Source of the DNA: Hyperoodon ampullatus
Lineage: Eukaryota > Chordata > Mammalia > Artiodactyla > Ziphiidae
Assembly (NCBI GenBank): GCA_949752795.1
Contig: OX457057.1
Location: forward strand, 102,079,513-102,143,512
Direction of reading: 5' to 3'
DNA: 64,000 nt
Made by a program: the position numbers and the translations under genes
The notes under the pieces: generated by a model
What the model saw: the letters and a program-made list of their open reading frames with translations, nothing else
Told to the model about the DNA's origin: nothing
The model's database searches: none
Shown here: one piece after another, positions 47,363-57,677 of the stretch
Numbering within the stretch: position 1 is the first letter of the stretch
How the letters are laid out: the number at the start of each line of letters is the position of its first letter

Positions 47363-48151
47363 TGTAAGAGTGCAAATAGGAGATAACAGATTGTGTACTA
47401 AAGAATCTAACCTTGCCCCAAGAGAAGTCTGGCCTTTGCCCTCAGCAGCTGGGAGGGGTCTCTAAGCCCTTGAAATGTACTGTCCGACAAAAGTATCTTT
47501 GTTTACTTGGGCCATATGCTAATGATATGATTTATGGTAGGGTGTTCAGGTCACACAGTATCAGCTCAACCTCAGGAGGGGCTGGAAACCAGTCAATCAT
47601 GTGGCCAGTGAACTACATCTACGTGACAGAGTTCCAAAAAAAATTCTGGACACCAAGGCTCATGCAAGCCTCCTTGGTTGGCAATATTCTCTTCATGCTG
47701 TCACATATCATTGCTAGGAGGAGTTAACTACATTAAGAATTCCACTGAGGGGGCTTCCCTGGTGGTCCAGTGGGTGGGACTCCCTGCTCCCAGCACTGGA
47801 GTCCCATGTTCGATCCCTGGTCAGGGAACTAGACCTTGCACGCATGCCGCAGCTAAGGGTTGGCATGCCACAACTGAAGATCCCATGTGCCGCAGCTGGG
47901 ACTCAGCGCAGCCAAAATAAATGGATGAATAAATAAATATTAAACAAAAAAAAAGAATTCCACTGAGAAGACACAATTGTAAGTTCCACATTTAGAACTC
48001 TCCTAGACTACTCTGCTCCATGTCTTTCCCTTGGATGATTTTAATCTGTATCCTTTCACTGTAATAAATGTTAACTGTCAGTATACATCTTTCAGTGAGT
48101 TCTAAGAAATTACTGAATCTGAGGGTAGTCTTAAGAAATCCTGAACTTGCA
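47363..48151 (+). mobile_element. ERV-L-type 5' LTR (interrupted by a SINE)
   Basis: It begins TGTAAGAGTGC and ends TTGCA just before a leucine-tRNA-like primer site, the expected TG...CA limits. A polyadenylation word AATAAA is at 48064-48069. Without the SINE at 47750-47952 and its duplication the LTR is about 570 bp. No matching 3' LTR was found at the far end of the provirus. Confidence 0.7.
47750..47952 (+). mobile_element. CHR-type SINE inserted in the LTR
   Basis: Head 'gggcttccctggtggtccag', body 'gcatgccgcagctaagggtt', and a '(aataaatg)' tail. The exact target duplication 'aagaattccactgag' is at 47735-47749 and 47953-47967. Confidence 0.95.
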
Positions 48152-48153
48152 AC

Positions 48154-48300
48154 TGATGTCAGAAGTGAGAATGAATAAGATAAATTTAAAAAAAAAAGCA
48201 CAAATGGTTTTGGGGATCCCCAAATTCTGCAGTTGGTGTCAGAAGTGAGGGAGGACCTGTGAATTGTTCCCTAACTTCATAGTTGGCCTCAAAAGTGAGA
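48154..48300 (+). promoter_or_regulatory. Three tandem tRNA-Leu primer-binding-site-like segments
   Basis: Complements of the 3' end of tRNA-Leu read roughly TGGTGTCAGAAGTGGGA. Matches lie at 48154-48171 (tgatgtcagaagtgagaa), 48234-48250 (tggtgtcagaagtgagg) and 48284-48300 (tggcctcaaaagtgaga). The first lies two bases after the LTR, as a primer site should. Confidence 0.65.
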
Positions 48301-49225
48301 TTCACTAGAACCATCCTGACTCATTGAAACTTTTGGTTGGGAAGAGGAAGGAAAAGATGACAAGGGTTATGAACCTTTGATTCCTGGATGACTATCTAGT
48401 CACTCATGGTATGGAACTACAGCTGCAGTTATTAGAGGTAAAAGTTACCAACGCAAAGAACTTAGAAACTGTTGCTCCAACTCCCTAGGAGTTGACTCCC
48501 TGGATAAACAAGGAAATGCAAACTAGTAAGAAACAAGGTAATTAAACAATTCCTTGGTTATTGTTATCTGTAGCAGCTAAAATGAAGAGTGTATTGGGAC
48601 AGATCCTGACACTGGGCAAAGTTTAGATTTCAGCCAGTCTGAGCTACAGCCACTAGCCTCAGAGCCATTCCAAAGGGAAAACTTAACGCTGGGAAAATAG
48701 ACAGCACCTCTGTGACTTCCAGTCACAAAGTAGTCTGGGTTGAGGAAAGACAAAATCAAGAAACTAATGAAACCAGAGTTTACAATGCTAAGGAATTATC
48801 TCATTTTGTGGATTGACATTGTATGCTTCCTGAAAAAAACCTTTACTAAAATATTGTAAGAGTGACTGATTACTTAGAGGCAGTATTGTTGATTTTGAAT
48901 GCTGCAGAATAGAACAGCAATGTTTGAGCTGATGCAGGACCCACAGCTCACTATGGAACCACAGATGGCTATACATAATCTAGACACACAGCAGGTGATT
49001 CCTGAGGGGACAGCTAGCTTGGTGGACTGGATAAAAGCCCCTGTGAGGTTTTTTTTACTCTCAGACAGGTGATTGTCCTTCTCCTTTAAATGCCAAATAG
49101 AACTCCCCAGAAGAACTGGTTGATATGCTTCTTATGCAAGCCATGCCAGATTAGCATTATGCAGAGCAGGATGTTCGTCTACTGAGGATTAGCATTATGC
49201 AGAGCAGGATGTTCATCTACTGAGT

Positions 49226-49495
49226 ATGTCTCCTACTAAGGTCAAGGTAAATAATGTGATTAAGGGGGACCCTTGTACATGGGCACCCCCATGTAATTTT
49301 ACTGCTGCAAAACCTAGCAATAATCTGAGAAGCCTCATTAGATTTGTCTCAGCTTTATGGGCCTTACAGATGTTAAGAAAACTAGTGATTCATGAGAAAA
49401 TAGGGAAAGACAAAGAGGAGAGTCAAGGGATTTACCCCAGCAGGATGGAAATCTTTAGGTGGCTGTTAAAAAGGGAGGGGGGGGAAGGTGGTGAA
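49226..49495 (+). pseudogene. ERV-L gag remnant
   Basis: A 90-codon open stretch containing a capsid-like segment (YPSRMEIFRWLLKREG) in the position expected for gag, about 1 kb after the LTR. There is no intact start-to-stop gag, and the surrounding frames carry stops. The gene is dead. Confidence 0.5.
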
Positions 49496-49829
49496 TAAGG
49501 CAGACAATGATGGGGTTGAAACAAAGGTCTTAATGTAGCACTCTTGGAGGTTGGGTGGACCAATGGGAGCCACTGCTGGTCCCCAACATTAAAGGGTATT
49601 AAACAACTGTTGTATTTACCCCAGCATGAAGAAATTTTAAAAGCTGGAGGGCAAAGATGACAATGAGAAACCTGACCTTGTACTGCCTGGAGCAACGAAT
49701 CCATGGATCAATCAACCTGAAAACTGAAGGAGAGGCCAGGGTCTTCTGGCTCAAACCCCAGCTGGAAAACACAAGGCAATATGCACTTGTGTGGGTAAAA
49801 CAGCCAGGGGGTGGATAAGAGACATTTCC

Positions 49830-51780
49830 GGGACTCCCTGACATGGGAGCCCAATGTGCTATGATTCTAAAACCTGCTGAAGACCTAATGGGAGCTAAGG
49901 TTAGATTGGGAGGAGAGGGATGGTTGATAGGATTAAGGTGATGAAGGTTGGAATATATGAACAGACTTTATGTGAAGTAGTTACATCTCTCCTTTATGTG
50001 ACTATGTCACTGGAATGGATATTATGTCTGACTGGTACTGTAAAACAGAAGACATACAGGTTCACCTTCAGGTGAGTCTTGATTAGACATGGTACATGGA
50101 AACCACTAAAACTGTCCAAGTCCACGGACTCCCCTGGTGGTCTGGTGGCTAAGACTCCACGCTCCCAATGCAGGGGGCCCGGGTTCGATCCCTGGGTAAG
50201 GACCTAGATCCCACATGCCGCAACTAAGAGTTTGCATGCCGCTACTAAAGATCCCGCATGCTGCAACTTGAAGATTCCCGCATGTCGCAACTTGAAGATC
50301 CCACGTGCCACGACTAAGACCCGGCACAGCAAAATACATACATACATAAATATTTTTTTAAAAAAACAAAACTGTCCAAGTCCACAGAAGTTGTAGACCT
50401 GAGACAGTATAGGATACCTAATGGATAAAATGAGATTACAACTTTAATGACAAATTAGAAGCTGGAGTGCTAGTACCAATGAATTCTTTGTACAATAACC
50501 ATGTGTAGCCTGTGAAAAAAAGTAAATGTTTCATCAAGAGTAACAGCAGACTATTAAAGTTTGAATAAAGTAGTGCCACCATAGCATCAGCAGTCCTTGA
50601 TATGGTTTCAACAATACAAAAAATATACACAGCAGACTAAAAAAGAGTGGCACTCAGTGACTGAACATGCAAATTTTTTTTTCTAACTCTGAAAAAGAGC
50701 CAACAGCAATTTTCCTTGATGTGGAAGGACCCTAATTTATGTTTACTAGACTGCCACAGGGTTATTTCAATTCACCAGCTCACTGGTATGATTTGTTTAG
50801 AAGAGATTTAGACTTGATGCAGGTCCTGAGTGTAAAAATATACTATATTAATTTCATGATAATATCAGAAACTAAAGATGAAGGTAAGACTGACTCAGAT
50901 GCAATTGCGACACACATGACCACCACAAGCTCCTGCTAAATATAGCAAAGGTCCAAGGACCTGTCCAAACTGGTGAAATTCTTAGGAATAACCTAGGCAG
51001 GAGCCACCCATGACATTCCACAGGTGAAAAAAAATAAACTGCTTCTGCCACCTATCCCTAGAACTAAACAAGAAGCCAACATTTGGTTGGTATATTTGAA
51101 TTTTAAAGAACACACACTCCATATCTGGGAATATTACCAGCACCAATCAATACAACTACCCAAAAGAAGGTCATATTTGAACAGGGGCCTGAACAAAGGC
51201 AGGCCATGTCTGAACTGCAAAAAGCAGTCTTTCTCATGCTTTTGGGACCCTGTGATCCACACTCGGACATGATTTTGGAAGTGTGAGCAACACGTACCTA
51301 CACAGATTGAAACTTATGGCAAAAACCTCTCAGTGCCACTCAGCAGAGACCCACCAGGATTTTGGACCAGAGAAATTCTGGATACCATGGTAAAATTTAT
51401 GTCATTTAAGAGAAAATTACTAGCTTGCCATTCGGCACTGAGACTGACTCTATGACTGAAGGACACAAAATAACCATGAAACCTGAAATACTCATAATGT
51501 CTTGGGTGACAGGGGAACACTCTAATGAGGAAGGGAAGGCCCAGAAGCATTCCACATAAACAGAGATGGTCTGTGCAGGAACATGCAACCAGGAGGATGC
51601 AACGAAGTATTTGTTGTATTTATGAGCAGGTAGCTGGCCTCTTTTCCTCTAAATATAACTTTTGAATCACCGGAGGAGCTGCTGAATGCTATGATCACAT
51701 AGGTGGTGCTCTATAAAGTCTATTAGCTAACAAAGAGCTGCTTGGTTTATGGATGGTGGTTCCAAGGTGAACAGAAAGCA
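49830..51780 (+). pseudogene. ERV-L pol remnant (protease, RT, RNase H pieces)
   Basis: Three landmarks appear in order. A retroviral protease active-site relic near 49834-49866 reads PDMGAQ where the family has DTGA/DSGA. A reverse-transcriptase segment at 50739 reads FTRLPQGYFNSPAHW, and its later YxDD box is decayed to YINF. An RNase H relic at 51746-51763 reads FMDGGS for the usual TDGS. Stops, frameshifts and a SINE separate them, so no product is possible. Confidence 0.7.
50126..50367 (+). mobile_element. CHR-type SINE inside ERV-L
   Basis: Head 'ggactcccctggtggtctgg' and a body with tandem 'cgcaacttgaagatcccac'-like units. The exact 18-bp target duplication 'aaaactgtccaagtccac' is at 50108-50125 and 50368-50385. 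Confidence 0.95.
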
Positions 51781-51965
51781 TCCTGTTTACAAGGCCACCA
51801 CTCTAACTGAAGACGGTATAAGTAATAACAAATCATATTAATGAGGTGGACTGCATGCTGTTATCCCCTGTGTTTGGGTTTTTATTGAACTCTGCAGCTG
51901 GTATTAGAAGAGAGGGTGGTCTTGTGGACTGTTTCCTAACTTTTGTACAGATGATAAAGAGAAAG

Positions 51966-53708
51966 AATCTGGTAAGACTTAATAATGAACACTTTAAACT
52001 TTGACTATGGGGTATCTTTGAAGAGTGTTTTTAAAGGGGGTGGGGTGAGTGGGGTTTAACTACATGTTAGCCAAATGATACTGACAGCAACGTGGACAGA
52101 ATGAAGTTGACAATATAAAACTCAAAACAGGGAGACTAGTTGTAAATGTGCTATGGTAACAGGAACCTAGGCTTTTAAGTCCAATGCCATTGGTTCCACC
52201 AGTCTATCCAGGAAAATTACAGTGTGAACAAACGAAAGAAAAGGGAAGAACATTCAAGAGGTAATTAGGACTTGGATATGAGTAGTAAAGGAAAGTGGTG
52301 AAGGAAAGGGAAGAATGGATCATGGTTAAACTTTGAGAGGAGTGGCTGAAGCTATTCGTTCACAGGATAAAGGATACCATGTTCCTATTCTTTCTGTTTC
52401 GCACCATCAATGTAAAAAGCCATAAGAAATCTAAACGCTCAAAGATCTGACTGCAGCTGTGAGAAAGTAATTTAATGTCTTACTGAGATTACAAGACAAG
52501 AGTAAGATTTGGACCTCAGGTGAAGGCATTCACAAGATTTAGTCACCTCAAGCACAACATGAGCCAATTCATAGGTAAGATGAGACATTTTGTAACAAAG
52601 GATACGAAAGTTTAAAGTAGCATTTCTACACAAATGTTCTGTAAAACAGTAAGAGGTGCCTTGGAAAAGAAAAAAGAGCATTACCTCTATGAGGTCAAGT
52701 TTGAAAGATTCCATACACTGTATTCTATATTCTGAATACCACATGGGAGGAATGAGCATATGGACTAAAATAGATCTGGAGTCCAAATGCCTGTGTTCAA
52801 ATCCTGACTCTACCACTTATGGGGACACCTTGTACAGATTACTAAAGCTTTCTGTGAGAACTCTCGCTCACCTTTAAAACAGTCAGGATATCAGTACCAA
52901 CACTGTATGGGTGGTTGGTGTGAATTAAACAAACATGCACCATTAGGAAAACTGCCTGGCACAAACTACAGATGCAATACTTGTTAGTAAACAGAATTAA
53001 TGTATCCCCTTCTTTTAGAGGATTCCAAAAAATTCCAATGGCTCTAATGAACTAAAAGGTCTAAGACATCCTAGAGTTAAACAACAAATATTTAAGTATG
53101 GTTAATCAAACTTAACATCTGACTAGAAATTTCAGTACTTTCCAGAACAGTTCAGATGTAACAGGCTGGTGGTAAGTGAATACTATTGTATCCTGAGGGT
53201 AAAAGAAGGTTGAAAGACAAAGCTATGTATTAATGAATTAGTAATTATGCTACTTAGATGCTTATAAATCCCTAGTTTTTCTACAAACTGTAGATCCAAT
53301 ATGAAAGCAGTATATTTATGCTTTGATGTTAAAATGGGTATCACTTAGCCACACCCATGGAAATATCACCTTTTAAGACAACAGCCCAGAGCCTAAATAC
53401 CACAGAACACTTGAAAAAAAGTGTATTTGAACCAGAGGCATTGCATACAAAGAAATAATATAACTCCATTCTTGCAACCCAAATCCATGTACTGATACAT
53501 TTTCAACAAATATCCATAAAACAGTTAAATATGAATATGGAAACCATTAAATAATTTATCAAAAATATATCTTGCTCCAAGACATAAAACACAAAACTGA
53601 TAATTTTAAAAAGCTAACAAAATTATAGAATAAATACTTGCTTTAGGAAAAATAATTTTACAAGAACTTTTTATAATATTTCTTGATAAGCAATTATGAC
53701 TTCTGTAC
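51966..53708. other. TRIM33: Intron 4 proximal stretch, one MIR-like fragment
   Basis: A MIR-like stretch lies at 52770-52990 ('gagtccaaatgcctgtgttc', 'ctgactctaccacttatggg', 'ggaaaactgcctggcaca'). The remainder up to exon 4 shows no recognisable repeat or gene. Confidence 0.5.
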
Positions 53709-53841
53709 CTATGTTCTTTGTGTTCCAATAGCTGACAGTCTCTACATGTCAGCCTATCACATGTTTCACAGAAAAGTTTCAACTGTTCTTGTTTGTGTAC
53801 AGGGCAGAAAACAGGGCGCTGACCAGATGCTCCAACAGACT
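53709..53841 (-). CDS. TRIM33: TRIM33 exon 4, B-box 2
   Basis: The exon is 133 nt. Two bases complete a Glu codon from exon 3, then 43 codons follow, then two bases of an Arg codon completed in exon 5. The acceptor is 'attttactgcag|AGTCTG' and the donor CATAG|gtacag. The peptide carries a complete B-box type 2: CPVH, seven residues, CETC, CRDC, then HKEH as the last ligands, within [20 protein letters not shown] and [17 protein letters not shown]. All eight zinc ligands are present. In TRIM33 the paired B-boxes support the E3 ligase module that acts in the nucleus, with SMAD4 among reported substrates. Confidence 0.98.
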
Positions 53842-54149
<308 letters not shown>

Positions 54150-54559
54150 CTAAAGGAGGAAATAAATACTAAGCTACATTAAATTTACAAAATATAGATC
54201 CACAAAACAAAAAGGTGAAAACTTTCTAACTTGCTGTTAAATATACTAATTCACTGTACCCGGAATAAAATTGTTTTGTTATCCATTTCTCTTCAACAAA
54301 ATCCTTTCCCTTCCAGATCAAACATTCAGGTAGGTAAAAAAAAGTCTCAGAACACAGAGTCTATACAAGATTTGAATCTTTAAGTAATGACTTTTAATCT
54401 AATTTAACCAGGTCTGAGGGTGTAGAATAAAGATACCCTTCATTTTCAATTTGAAAGATGAAACTAAGGCATAACTACCCTAAATTATGTAACAATTCAA
54501 GCATGTTTTCTTAAAATTCATATCAAGATAGGAATATAAAGAAAAATTGAGAAGCATAC
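54150..54559 (-). other. TRIM33: TRIM33 intron 2 (410 nt)
   Basis: GT-AG intron with donor GAACAG|gtatgc and acceptor 'tcctcctttag'. AT-rich, with no repeat recognised. Confidence 0.95.
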
Positions 54560-54678
54560 CTGTTCTGATTTCTCATCAGAACTGCTAGGAGCTTCAGATG
54601 TATCTTTCACAAAATAATTATCCACAAGGTCTATCTGTCTGCATTCTTGGCGGCATACTGGGCACCGTATTACACCAA
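54560..54678 (-). CDS. TRIM33: TRIM33 exon 2, end of RING finger
   Basis: The exon is 119 nt: two bases finishing a Val codon from exon 1, then 39 codons ending on a codon boundary. The acceptor is 'tgtgttgtag|TTGGTG' and the donor GAACAG|gtatgc. The peptide [20 protein letters not shown] contains the final Cys-x2-Cys pair (CPVC) of the RING that recruits the E2 enzyme. An acidic, Ser-rich linker ([14 protein letters not shown]) follows, leading to B-box 1. The rest of the RING and the N-terminus belong to exon 1, outside the window. Exons 2-4 sit within 1 kb of each other. Confidence 0.97.
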
Positions 54679-54924
54679 CTACAACACAAAACAACAACAT
54701 TAAGAAATATTCTTCAGAAAAAATAAGGAAATTGTACATGGTGCCTACATGGGAACTACTCATTCATATATCATAGACAAGAACAAAGAAATGAGCATTA
54801 AGAGCTGAGTAAAGTAAGTTATTCCACTAAGTTATTCCACTGGGGAAAATGATACCTTATTTAGGAAGAGAAAATAAGCATTAATATGCAAAAAAAACTT
54901 TAAGGTGCTTCGCTATTACACTAT
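54679..54924. other. TRIM33: TRIM33 intron 1 start, nothing recognised
   Basis: Intron 1 runs from here past the end of the window. This part is plain intron, with the small duplication 'aagttattccact' at 54817-54841. Confidence 0.8.
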
Positions 54925-55415
54925 GTGGTTGTAATAACGGCCCCCAAAGATATCTAGGTCCTAATGCTTGGAAAACCTGTGTCACTTTATACAGCAAAGG
55001 AGATTCTGCGAGTGTGATTAAATTAAGGATCTTGAAATGGGTATGCTGTCCTGGATTATCTGATAGGCCATAAATGTCATCACAAGTGATCTAACAAGAT
55101 GGAGGCAGAAGAAGATTAGACTACAGAAGAGGAGAAGGCAGTTGACAATGAAAGCAGAGATTAGAGTAATGTGCTTTGGAAACAGAGACACAGCCAAGGA
55201 ATGCAGGTGGCTACTATAAGCTGGAAAAAAAGAAAAAGAAAAAGAAAATGGATTCTCTCCTCAGAGCCTCCAGAAGGAACAAGACCTGCCGACACTTTGA
55301 CTCTAACACAGTAAAACTGATTTCAAACTTCAGCCTTGAAGAACAGTAAGAAAATAAAATGTATGTTGTTTTAAGACACAAGTTTATGGCAATTGTTACA
55401 GCAGAAATAGAAATA
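54925..55415 (+). mobile_element. MaLR (MLT1/MST-type) LTR
   Basis: Diverged but complete order of a mammalian MaLR LTR: 'taacggcccccaaagatatc', 'gtcctaatgcttggaaaacc', 'attaaattaaggatcttgaa', 'gctgtcctggattatctgat', 'cagagcctccagaaggaaca', then 'gaaaataaaatgtatgttgt' as the polyadenylation region and 'cacaagtttatggcaattgt'. It is a solo LTR; no internal sequence was recognised. Confidence 0.85.
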
Positions 55416-55666
55416 CACAATCTATCATCTTATAAATTCTGACTTTGTTCAGAACTACTTGAATTCATGCTAATGTGGGAAGAAAGATCATCTGTGATGT
55501 AACCTGCTAGTGTTCTAGCATCTATCAGAACAAATAAACCTGCTGAGGTTAACATATGGAAGTTAAATTTAACTGTAAAATAGCATCACAGTCAACACAA
55601 CAAACTGACTACTATATGTCAGCCATAAACTTGAGAACAGCATATGACTCAATCCTTGCTTTTAAG

Positions 55667-55794
55667 AAAGGGTTCAAGACTAAGATATAATTTTTACAGT
55701 TTATACTATGCACAACTATAGGACGCACCATACAAAGACAAGGCTATAAACAGTCCAAAGAGCTGTGCATACAGGAGGTACAGCTCAGTGGTAG
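55667..55794 (+). repeat. Left copy of a 127-bp direct repeat
   Basis: It matches 63091-63217 at about 88% identity (15 mismatches and one 1-base gap by hand alignment). Its end carries the first 21 nt of the tRNA-Cys-like sequence and then breaks into the retrocopy. Confidence 0.9.
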
Positions 55795-55841
55795 TGAGAC
55801 TTAGGTGGTGGGTAGAAGGAACTATATACTCTACTTACCAC

Positions 55842-55867
55842 TGTGTGTGTGTGTGTGTGTGTGTGTG
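55842..55867. repeat. (TG)n microsatellite
   Basis: Thirteen TG units followed by 'catgtttgtgtgggc', inside the retrocopy. Confidence 0.95.
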
Positions 55868-56314
55868 CATGTTTGTGTGGGCATCCACATTTGTGTATGT
55901 AATCCACTCCATTTTCTTTGAAACTTCTAAAATTAAAATATGGGAGAATTCCTGTATGTGCAATGATAAAATTTTTGAAAATTTTAGGAAATCAAAAATT
56001 CCCATGCTCCACCTTGATTTATGCTTGAGTTATGTGCTATATTTCCTTTGAAATCTTTGGTTATCAGTAGTTTTACTAAAATTTTGAAGAACCCACTTTC
56101 ATCTGCTTTCTGCATTTCTTAATATAGGTTCGTAAGACACAGCTTGTTGACAGCATAGTTTCCTAAATGCTGCAGGTTTGCAGCCATTACCACTTCAAAG
56201 AGGTTTGAATGAAGGAACTTTTTTTCCTTGTTAAAACAGTTCCTGTTTCTATAGAAACTTCATTTCTAGATTAACCTGTGATGGATGTGCTACCATAATT
56301 CAAGTATATAGTTC

Positions 56315-56335
56315 TTTTTTTTTTTTTTTTTTTTT
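56315..56335. repeat. Poly-T run
   Basis: Twenty-one T in a row in the retrocopy, upstream of the L1 insertion point. Confidence 0.95.
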
Positions 56336-56642
56336 AATCTATCAACTACTCATTGTCATCCACTAGTAAAGACATTAAAGATGCAGCAAGCATCCAGAGG
56401 GCAGACAGCAGAAGCAAGAAAAACTACAATCCTGCAGCCTGTGGAACAAAAACCAAATTTACAGAAAGACAAGATGAAAAGACAGAGGGCTATGTACCAC
56501 ATGAAGGAATAAGATAAAACACCAGAAAAACAATTAAATGGAGATAGGCAGCCTTCCAGAAAAAGAATTCAGAATAATGATAGTGAAGATGATCCAGGAC
56601 CTCAGAAAAAGAATGGAGACAAAGATCAAGAAGATGCAAGAA

Positions 56643-56858
56643 GGGCTTCCCTGGGGGCGCAGTGGTTGAAGAGTCCGCCTGCCGATGCAGGGGACATGGG
56701 TTCGGGCCCCGGTCTGGGAAGATCCCACATGCTGCAGAGCGGCTGGGCCCGTGAGCCATGGCCGCTGAGCCTGCGCGTCTGGAGCCTGTGCTCCGCAACG
56801 GGAGAGGCCACAACAGTGAGAGGCCCGCATACCACCAAAAAAAAAAAAAAAAAAAAAA
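56643..56858 (+). mobile_element. CHR SINE, short subtype, inside the L1
   Basis: Full length with a long pure A tail. The exact target duplication 'agaagatgcaagaa' is at 56629-56642 and 56859-56872. It is therefore younger than the L1. Confidence 0.97.
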
Positions 56859-57028
56859 AGAAGATGCAAGAAATGCTTAACAAAGACCTAGAAGAATTAA
56901 AGAACATGTAGAAGAACTAAAGAACAAAAAACAGAGATGAATGATAACTAAAATGAAAAAAAATACTAGAAGGAATCAATAGCAGAATAAATGAGGCAGA
57001 AGAACGGATAAGTGACCTGATAGACAGA

Positions 57029-57619
57029 ATGGTAGAATTCACTGCTGAGGAACAGAATAAAGAAAAAAGAATGAAAAGAAATGAAGACAGCCTAAGAGAC
57101 CTTGGGGACAACATTAAATGCAACAACATTTGCATTATAGGGGTCCCAGAAGGAGAAGAGAGAGAGAAAGGACCCAAGAAAATATTTCAGGAGATTATAG
57201 TCGAAAACTTACCTAAAATGGGAAAGGAAATAGCCACCCAAGTCCAGGAAACACAGAGAGTCCCAGGCAGGATAAATCCAAGGAGAAACATGCCGAGACA
57301 CACAGTAATCAAATTGATAAAAATTAAAGTCAAAGAAAAATTATTGAAAGCAACAAGGGAAAAACGACAAATAGCATACAAGGGAACTCCCGTGAGGTTA
57401 ATAGCTGATTTCTCAGCAGAAACTCTACAAGCCAAAATGGAGTGCCATGACATACTTCAAGTGATGAAAGGGAAGAACCTACAACCAAGATTACTCTATC
57501 TGGCAAGGGTCTCATTTAGATTCGATGGAGTAATCAAAAGCTTTACAGATAAGCAAAAGCTAAGAGAATTCAGCACCACCAAACCAACTCTACAACAAAT
57601 GCTAAAGGAACTTCTCTAA
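57029..57619 (+). pseudogene. L1 ORF1 C-terminal two thirds, 196 codons
   Basis: The stretch encodes the end of the ORF1 coiled coil, the RRM domain (around residues 34-110, with the ICIIGVPEGEE strand-turn) and the basic C-terminal domain (YKGTPVRLIADFSAETLQAK). Its normal stop lies at 57617-57619, 58 nt before the ORF2 start. The N-terminal coiled coil is cut off by stops upstream (around 56940-57000), so the trimerisation region is incomplete. ORF1p normally coats L1 RNA. Confidence 0.9.
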
Positions 57620-57677
57620 GTGGGAAACACAAGAGTAGAAAAGGATCTACAAAGACAAACCCATAACAATTAAGAAA

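Larger units (their letters stand above)
48152..51965 (+). mobile_element. ERV-L internal region, degraded
   Basis: Endogenous retrovirus remnant in plus orientation (antisense to TRIM33). The order leader, gag-like, protease-like, reverse-transcriptase-like and RNase H-like is kept, but every frame is broken. A SINE sits at 50126-50367. A 38-bp tandem duplication lies at 49149-49186 and 49187-49224. A leader-like segment recurs at 51893-51947, after the RNase H remnant, so the 3' side is rearranged. No envelope-like sequence was recognised, as is usual for ERV-L. Confidence 0.75.
15975..53708 (-). other. TRIM33: TRIM33 intron 4 (37.7 kb), mobile-element rich
   Basis: The intron lies between the exon 4 donor CATAG|gtacag and the exon 5 acceptor. 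It holds most of the window's transposons: L1 copies on both strands, HAL1-like sequence, hAT and Tigger-like elements, an L2, about a dozen CHR SINEs and an ERV-L provirus. No host coding exon was found in it on either strand. Confidence 0.9.

Noticed and set aside
50739..50939. An intact retroviral polymerase
   Set aside because: Only short motif relics remain, the YxDD box is lost, and stops and a SINE interrupt the region.
55773..55794. A tRNA gene at the left repeat
   Set aside because: Only about 21 nt of tRNA-Cys-like sequence are present before the break. There is no anticodon arm or T arm.
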